A stretch of 9,804 bases of DNA, from assembly GCA_017849335.1 (NCBI GenBank), contig JAFIHP010000173.1:1-9804 (forward strand), given 5' to 3'. This document shows, piece after piece, positions 6,106-9,804 of this stretch. The number at the start of each line of letters is the position of its first letter. Positions within the stretch are counted from its first letter, which is position 1. The notes under the pieces are model-generated. The model was not told the origin of the DNA. It saw nothing but the letters and a program-made list of their open reading frames with translations, and made no database searches. This DNA is from Actinomycetales bacterium. Its GTDB lineage: Bacteria; Actinomycetota; Actinomycetes; S36-B12. The position numbers were made by a program, and so were the translations under genes.

Positions 6106-7584
6106 TCAGCCGACGTGCGCCATGGGCGAGTCGTTCGCCGCCATGTCCTTCTTGGTCATGTTGACCAGGACGACCCAGATCGTCCCGGCGACCGCCAGGA
6201 TGATCGCCCCCCACAGGAAGCCGCGCGTGAAGCCGGCGACCAGCGCATCTGGCGTCGGCTGCGACAGCCCGTTCGACACGATGTACGCCGTCGTCGCCGA
6301 CGCCGCGATCGTGTTGAGGAAGGCCACGCCGATCGAGCCGCCGATCTGCTGGCTCGTGTTGAGGACGGCCGAGGCGACGCCGGCATCGTGGTTGCCGACC
6401 GCGAAAAGCGAGACGGCCGACAGCGGGACGAAAATCAGCCCCATGCCGAAGCTCATCACGATCAGCGACGGCAGGATGTCGCCCGCGTAGGAGCTCGTCG
6501 GCGACAGCCGGAGCAGCAGCGTCATGCCGACGATCGCCAACACGAACCCGGACGCCGTCACCCAGCGGGGGCCGAAGCGCGGGAGCAGCTGGGACGCCAC
6601 GCCGGCGCTGACCACGATGCCCGCCGAGAACGGCAGGAACAGCAGCCCGGACGTCAGCGGCGTGTAGCCCATGACCGCCTGGAAGAAGTAGGTCAGGAAC
6701 AAGAACATGGCGAACAGGCCGACGCCGACGAAGAACGACGCCAAGTAGGCACCACCGCGGTTGCGGTTCTCCAGGATCCGCAGCGGGAGCAGCGGGTGCG
6801 ACGAGCGGGACTCGATCACCAGGAACACGATGAGCAGCAGGACGCCGAGCCCCATGAACGTCAGCGTCGAGGTGCCGTTCCAGCCCTGCGACTCCGCCTG
6901 GGTGATGCCGTAGACGAGCGAGACGAGGCCCGCCGTGGCCGTGATCGCACCAGGGATGTCGTACTTGGTGTCGCCGGTCGCACGCGACTCCTTGACGAAC
7001 GGGATCGCCAGGAACACGGCGATGATCGCGATCGGCACGTTGACCAGGAGCGTCCAGTGCCACGAGGCGAACTCGGTCAGGATGCCGCCGGCGATAAGGC
7101 CGATCGCCGCGCCGCCGCCGGAGATCGCGCCGAACACGCCGAATGCCCGGGCGCGCTCCTTGGACTCGGTGAACGTGACCGAGATGAGCGAGAGGGCCGC
7201 CGGCGCCAGCAGGGCGGCGAATGCCCCCTGCAGCGCGCGCGCGCTGAAGAGCATCGCCGAGTTCTGCGCGACGCCGCCGAGCAGCGACGCGGCGGCGAAG
7301 CCGATCAGACCGACGACGAACATGCGCTTGCGGCCCTGGAAGTCGGCGATACGTCCACCCAGGAGCAGCAGGCCGCCGAACGTCAGCGTGTAGGCGGTGA
7401 GCACCCACTGACGGTCGGCGTCACTGATGCCGAGGTCGGTCTGCATCGACGGCAGGGCGATATTCACGATCGAGGCGTCGAGCACGACCATCAACTGGGC
7501 GATCGCGATGACGCACAGGGCCCTCCACCGCATCGGGTCGAGGACGGGCGCGGACTGGCTCACCGGTACTTCGGCTGCGGACAC
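6106..7584 (-). CDS. MFS exporter of the DHA2 (EmrB/QacA-like) family
   Basis: The 492-residue inner-membrane protein has about 14 hydrophobic helices, the DHA2 layout, and presumably exports hydrophobic or cationic compounds by proton antiport. Visible motifs are D1-like LDASIVNIALPS (35-46), motif A GGRIADFQGRKR (76-87), the motif B region RALQGAF (116-122) and the antiporter motif C-like GGGAAIGLIAGG (156-167). Length and motif order are normal and nothing is missing. I chose GTG at 7584 (SAAEVPVSQS) because TACGTT lies 6 nt upstream with TTGCAG 17 bp before it; no Shine-Dalgarno is present. It is co-directional with the hydrolase at 7756-9318 but separated by 171 bp with a strong hairpin. 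No regulator gene is adjacent. The substrate cannot be predicted. Confidence 0.93.
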   Translation of the reverse strand: MSAAEVPVSQSAPVLDPMRWRALCVIAIAQLMVVLDASIVNIALPSMQTDLGISDADRQWVLTAYTLTFGGLLLLGGRIADFQGRKRMFVVGLIGFAAASLLGGVAQNSAMLFSARALQGAFAALLAPAALSLISVTFTESKERARAFGVFGAISGGGAAIGLIAGGILTEFASWHWTLLVNVPIAIIAVFLAIPFVKESRATGDTKYDIPGAITATAGLVSLVYGITQAESQGWNGTSTLTFMGLGVLLLIVFLVIESRSSHPLLPLRILENRNRGGAYLASFFVGVGLFAMFLFLTYFFQAVMGYTPLTSGLLFLPFSAGIVVSAGVASQLLPRFGPRWVTASGFVLAIVGMTLLLRLSPTSSYAGDILPSLIVMSFGMGLIFVPLSAVSLFAVGNHDAGVASAVLNTSQQIGGSIGVAFLNTIAASATTAYIVSNGLSQPTPDALVAGFTRGFLWGAIILAVAGTIWVVLVNMTKKDMAANDSPMAHVG

Positions 7585-7590
7585 TGCGGC

Positions 7591-7619
7591 AACGTAGCGG
7601 CGGGGACCGACACCTGCAA
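7591..7619 (-). promoter_or_regulatory. Promoter of the MFS exporter gene
   Basis: On the - strand TTGCAG (7619-7614), 17 bp and TACGTT (7596-7591) form a recognisable housekeeping-type promoter, followed by 6 nt to the GTG start at 7584, which implies a leaderless mRNA. The -10 lies inside one arm of an inverted repeat (7593-7629). Confidence 0.55.
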
Positions 7620-7629
7620 ATCCGCTACG
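7593..7629. promoter_or_regulatory. Inverted repeat flanking the exporter promoter, candidate operator
   Basis: CGTAGCGG (7593-7600) and CCGCTACG (7622-7629) are perfect 8-bp inverted copies separated by 21 bp. One arm overlaps the -10 and the other lies just upstream of the -35, so a dimeric repressor bound here would block the promoter. The binding protein is unknown. Confidence 0.4.
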
Positions 7630-7672
7630 GCACCGTTTCGCTATTGGCGGAACCCGAACGGGGCGGGCGGAC

Positions 7673-7750
7673 GCGGGACAAACGGCACGAGATCGCGCAG
7701 CAGGCCGACTTTCGTGTCGTTTATCCCGCGTCGCGGGAGAAGCGACACGA
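7673..7750. repeat. Three copies of an 18-bp motif, GCGGGAnAAaCGaCACGA
   Basis: Copy A (+, 7673-7690) is GCGGGACAAACGGCACGA. Copy B (-, 7729-7712) is GCGGGATAAACGACACGA. Copy C (+, 7733-7750) is GCGGGAGAAGCGACACGA. A and B differ at two positions. B and C are inverted, with centres 21 bp apart, and their outer 8 bp are perfectly complementary. B can therefore pair with either A or C. The cluster lies between the hydrolase stop and the exporter promoter. Confidence 0.7.
7712..7750 (-). terminator. Intrinsic terminator after the hydrolase gene
   Basis: TCGTGTCG (7712-7719) pairs with CGACACGA (7743-7750), and pairing continues inward through TTTAT/AGAAG with one A.G mismatch and one wobble to CCCG/CGGG around a 5-nt loop. 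The stem is about 17 bp and begins 5 nt past the hydrolase TAA. No U-tract follows. The same arms also form two copies of the repeated 18-bp motif. Confidence 0.6.
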
Positions 7751-7755
7751 GGCGA

Positions 7756-9318
7756 TTAGGTGCAGCGCGTGCCCTCGGCGGGGAGCTCGCCCGCCAGGAG
7801 GTACGCGTCGACGGCGTCGTCGACGCAGCTCGAGCCCTGGGTGTACGCGGTGTGCCCGGTGCCGTCGTAGGTGAGCAGGCGGGCGTTCGCCAGCTGCGAC
7901 GCGACGAGCTCGCCCCACTGGTACGGCGTCGCCGGGTCCTTCGTCGTCGACACCACCAGGATCGGGTTGGAGCCCTCCGCGACCGTCGACGTCACCGGGT
8001 CGGACTCCGTCGCCGGCCAGTCCTTGCAGGTCAGCAGCCCCCAGGCCAGCGACTGCCCGAAGGTCGGCGCGGTGGCCTGCCACTCCTGCGCGTAGCGCTT
8101 CACGTCGTCGAGCGTGCCCGTGAACGGCCGGTCCAGGCACGTCACCGCGTAGAACGCGTCGGTCGAGTTGTCCAAGTATTGGCCTCCGGGACCCCTGCTG
8201 ATGCGATCGTCGAGGATCGAGAACATCGTCGCCGCCTCGCCCTTGCCCATCGCCGACGCCAGCGCCGCGCGCAGGCGCGGGTAGTCGTACGACGGGAAGT
8301 AGAGGTTCGCCACGACGGCGTAGGTGGCGAGCGCCTCGTTGAGCACGCGTCCGTCGTACGTCAACGGATCGGACTCCAGCGACGCCAGCCACGCCCGCAG
8401 CTGTGCGAGCCCCTCGTCGACGCTGCCGGTCAACGGGCAGTCGTCCTTGCCGAGGCAGTCGGCGACGAAGTCGCGCACGGCCACCTCGAACGCATCGGCC
8501 TGCCCCTTGGTGACCTCGACGATGTCCAGGCTCGCCGGGAGGATCCCGTCGATCACCATCCGCCCGACGCGCTCCGGGAACAGCTGCGCGTACACCGCGC
8601 CGAGCTGCGACCCGTACGACTTGCCCAGGTAGTTGAAGGCATCGTCGCCGACGACCGCCCGCGCGATGTCGAGATCACGCGCGGCGTCGGGCGTCCCGAC
8701 GTGCGCGTACACCGGAGCTGCATTGGCCGCGCAGTCCTTCCCCACGGCGAGCGCGCCCGCCTCGACCTGCTTCTCCTGCTCGGGGGTGGTGGGCGACGCG
8801 TCGAGGGCGAGGAGCTCGTCCGTCTGCTCGTCGGTCAGGCACTTCACGGGTGCGCTCTGTCCCACGCCACGCGGGTCGACGCCGACGATGTCGTAGCGTT
8901 CGCGGACCGCGGGAGTCACGATCGCGTCGGCCGCCTTGGCGTAGTCGACGGCACTGCCGCCGGGGCCGCCCGGATCGACGAACAGCGCACCCAGGGAGTC
9001 GCCCGTCGCCTTCACGCGGGCCACGGCCAGGTCGATCGTCTGCCCCGACGGGTCGGCGTAGTCCAGAGGGACGGTGATGGTGCCGCACTCCGCGGACCCG
9101 CAGTTCTTCCAGTCGACCTGCTGGCCGTAGAAGCGCGCCAGCGCGGGGTCGGTGCCGTCGAGCGCGCCCGACGAAGGCGAGCCTCCGTCCGGCGTCGAAG
9201 CAGCCGTGTCCGCCGGCCGCGGCGGAACCGCGTCGAGGGAGTTCGAGCAGCCGACGAGCACGAGTGCGAGCGCTGCCGCCCCGGCCGCCGCCCGGACGAT
9301 CTGACGATGACCGGCCAT
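7756..9318 (-). CDS. Secreted alpha/beta-hydrolase lipoprotein, tripeptidyl-aminopeptidase (SlpD/SlpE, TAP) type
   Basis: The 520-residue protein probably cleaves short peptides from free N-termini outside the cell; ester hydrolysis is also possible in this fold. A lipoprotein signal peptide (residues 4-24) ends in lipobox LVGC with C24. An Ala/Pro/Ser-rich linker runs to about 57. The fold begins near 62, with the oxyanion segment VDPGGPGGS (114-122) and VGVDPRGVGQS (145-155). The nucleophile is S234 in GKSYGS. The TAP-like C-terminal domain supplies D461 (TTKDPATP) and H489 (GTGHT). About ten cysteines suggest disulphides. The frame stays open upstream to 9702, but that extension has no protein-like features, and ATG at 9318 gives an ideal signal peptide. 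A TAnnnT box lies 7 nt upstream and there is no Shine-Dalgarno. Confidence 0.93.
   Translation of the reverse strand: MAGHRQIVRAAAGAAALALVLVGCSNSLDAVPPRPADTAASTPDGGSPSSGALDGTDPALARFYGQQVDWKNCGSAECGTITVPLDYADPSGQTIDLAVARVKATGDSLGALFVDPGGPGGSAVDYAKAADAIVTPAVRERYDIVGVDPRGVGQSAPVKCLTDEQTDELLALDASPTTPEQEKQVEAGALAVGKDCAANAAPVYAHVGTPDAARDLDIARAVVGDDAFNYLGKSYGSQLGAVYAQLFPERVGRMVIDGILPASLDIVEVTKGQADAFEVAVRDFVADCLGKDDCPLTGSVDEGLAQLRAWLASLESDPLTYDGRVLNEALATYAVVANLYFPSYDYPRLRAALASAMGKGEAATMFSILDDRISRGPGGQYLDNSTDAFYAVTCLDRPFTGTLDDVKRYAQEWQATAPTFGQSLAWGLLTCKDWPATESDPVTSTVAEGSNPILVVSTTKDPATPYQWGELVASQLANARLLTYDGTGHTAYTQGSSCVDDAVDAYLLAGELPAEGTRCT
8949..9004 (+). repeat. Long-distance direct repeat, copy 1 (within the hydrolase gene)
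   Basis: These 56 bases, which encode the oxyanion segment (VDPGGPGGSAV) of the hydrolase on the - strand, recur exactly and in the same orientation at 9746-9801, an offset of 797 bp. Confidence 0.95.
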
Positions 9319-9324
9319 GGGTCG

Positions 9325-9331
9325 TACGGTA
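9325..9331. promoter_or_regulatory. Symmetric divergent -10 element (TACGGTA)
   Basis: The 18 bp between the two divergent start codons contain TACGGTA. On the + strand TACGGT (9325-9330) ends 6 nt before GTG at 9337. On the - strand TACCGT (9331-9326) ends 7 nt before ATG at 9318. One 7-bp element thus supplies a TAnnnT box to each gene. A partial -35 (CTGACG, 9301-9306, 18-bp spacer) is visible for the + gene only, inside the hydrolase signal-peptide codons. An alternative - strand -10, TATTAC (9334-9329), cannot be excluded. Confidence 0.45.
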
Positions 9332-9336
9332 ATACG

Positions 9337-9804
9337 GTGACCAAGCCACGCCGCGACCCCGCCGAGGTCGCCGCCTCGATCGAGGCCCAGGTCGCGCGCG
9401 GGCTGGACCTCGTCGAGTCGTTCCTCGCGACGACCGGGCGAGGCCCGAAGGCCGGCAGCAAGGCCCTCGCCGTCGAGCACCGCAAGGCCGTCGCCGCGAA
9501 CAAGCGGGAGGTCTCGCGCTATCGCGGGCGCGTCGCCCGGCTGAAGTCCCAGGTCACGGGCGGAGCAGTCGTCGCCGGAGCCGGCGGGGCCATCGGGCTC
9601 ATCGACGTCGTCACGCCGGCCGACGGGCCGCTCTGGCTGTGGTTCGGCGCCGCCGGGATCGGCCTCGCGGTGTCGGTACGGGCGCGGCTGAAGCTCCGGC
9701 ACGTCGGGCCCGGGCCCCGCGAACTGGACCTCGTCGGTCCCCCGCCGGCACTGCCGCCGGGGCCGCCCGGATCGACGAACAGCGCACCCAGGGAGTCGCC
9801 CCTC
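9337..9804 (+). CDS. Small membrane protein of unknown function (partial, 3' end off window)
   Basis: GTG at 9337 opens a frame of 156 codons that runs to the window end without a stop. Residues 1-72 are charged and helical and could form a coiled coil (AAVEHRK-like stretch, then REVSRYRGRVARLKSQV). Two hydrophobic segments follow at about 74-92 and 97-114, separated by TPADGPLW, then a basic stretch and a proline-rich tail. Third-position G/C is strong and the frame matches the divergent TAnnnT box 6 nt upstream, so the gene is likely real. I do not recognise the family. From about residue 137 the frame is built from a copy of hydrolase-gene DNA read on the non-coding strand (9746-9801 equals 8949-9004), so the last 20 residues should not be trusted. 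Confidence 0.65.
   Translation, partial: MTKPRRDPAEVAASIEAQVARGLDLVESFLATTGRGPKAGSKALAVEHRKAVAANKREVSRYRGRVARLKSQVTGGAVVAGAGGAIGLIDVVTPADGPLWLWFGAAGIGLAVSVRARLKLRHVGPGPRELDLVGPPPALPPGPPGSTNSAPRESPL
9746..9804 (+). repeat. Long-distance direct repeat, copy 2 (at the window end)
   Basis: This is identical to 8949-9004 over 56 bases; base 9802 differs (C versus G) and the last two bases match again. The match begins in a CG-rich stretch (CGGCACTGCCGCCGGGG) that fits the reading frame of the partial gene, then continues into sequence that makes sense only as antisense hydrolase DNA. Confidence 0.95.

Noticed and set aside
4286..6490. Very long + strand open frame of 734 codons
   Set aside because: It runs antisense through tRNA-Thr, overlaps the real Ig-repeat gene in another frame and then the exporter on the other strand. 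Its product is Arg/His-rich without domains. It is a high-GC shadow frame.
6020..7408. 462-codon - strand open frame overlapping the exporter
   Set aside because: It is a shifted frame of the exporter gene, rich in Arg, Ala and Pro without hydrophobic periodicity, whereas the 6106-7584 frame shows the full DHA2 motif set.
9319..9702. N-terminal extension of the hydrolase frame to 9702
   Set aside because: The extra 128 codons have no signal features and lie antisense to the small membrane protein. The ATG at 9318 gives a perfect lipoprotein signal peptide.

Overview
This is high-GC DNA from an actinobacterium. The evidence is the strong G/C bias at third codon positions, a secreted tripeptidyl-aminopeptidase-type lipoprotein, a 14-helix DHA2 exporter, and mostly Shine-Dalgarno-less genes with a TAnnnT box just ahead of the start codon. 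The genus cannot be named from the sequence alone. The odd window length, and the fact that both ends finish inside exact copies of internal sequence, suggest a short draft contig.

Layout, left to right. (1) A membrane protein of the uncharacterised COG4705 type reads leftward from 1507 and runs off the window. It carries extra extracytoplasmic repeat domains. (2) A histidine kinase (1600-3012, +) is divergent from it, and an OmpR/PhoB-type response regulator (2952-3662, -) faces the kinase tail to tail, with the two 3' ends overlapping by 61 bp. An 11-bp-spaced direct repeat of CTGAGA lies between the membrane protein and the kinase and is probably the regulator's own binding site. (3) About 620 bp (3663-4286) hold no convincing gene. 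(4) tRNA-Thr(CGU) is on the - strand. (5) A secreted protein with three bacterial Ig-like repeats and a basic, cysteine-paired C-terminal part (4494-6023, +) converges on a DHA2 drug exporter (6106-7584, -). A long, nearly symmetric hairpin lies between them. (6) A 170-bp spacer with unusually dense repeats and palindromes follows. (7) An alpha/beta-hydrolase lipoprotein (7756-9318, -) is divergent from a partial small membrane protein (9337 to the end, +). Only 18 bp separate the two start codons.

How the parts may work together. Genes 1-3 look like one sensory unit: the kinase and regulator sense something outside the membrane, and the regulator switches on the COG4705-type protein through the direct repeat overlapping that gene's -35 region. 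The hydrolase and exporter are co-directional, but a strong hairpin separates them and the exporter has its own plausible promoter flanked by an inverted repeat, so they are probably separate units. Six of the seven protein genes lack a Shine-Dalgarno and have a TAnnnT-like box 6-7 nt before the start codon, so the window may be translated largely from leaderless mRNAs. The regulator gene is the exception. I see no phage, CRISPR, insertion sequence or recognisable defence system.
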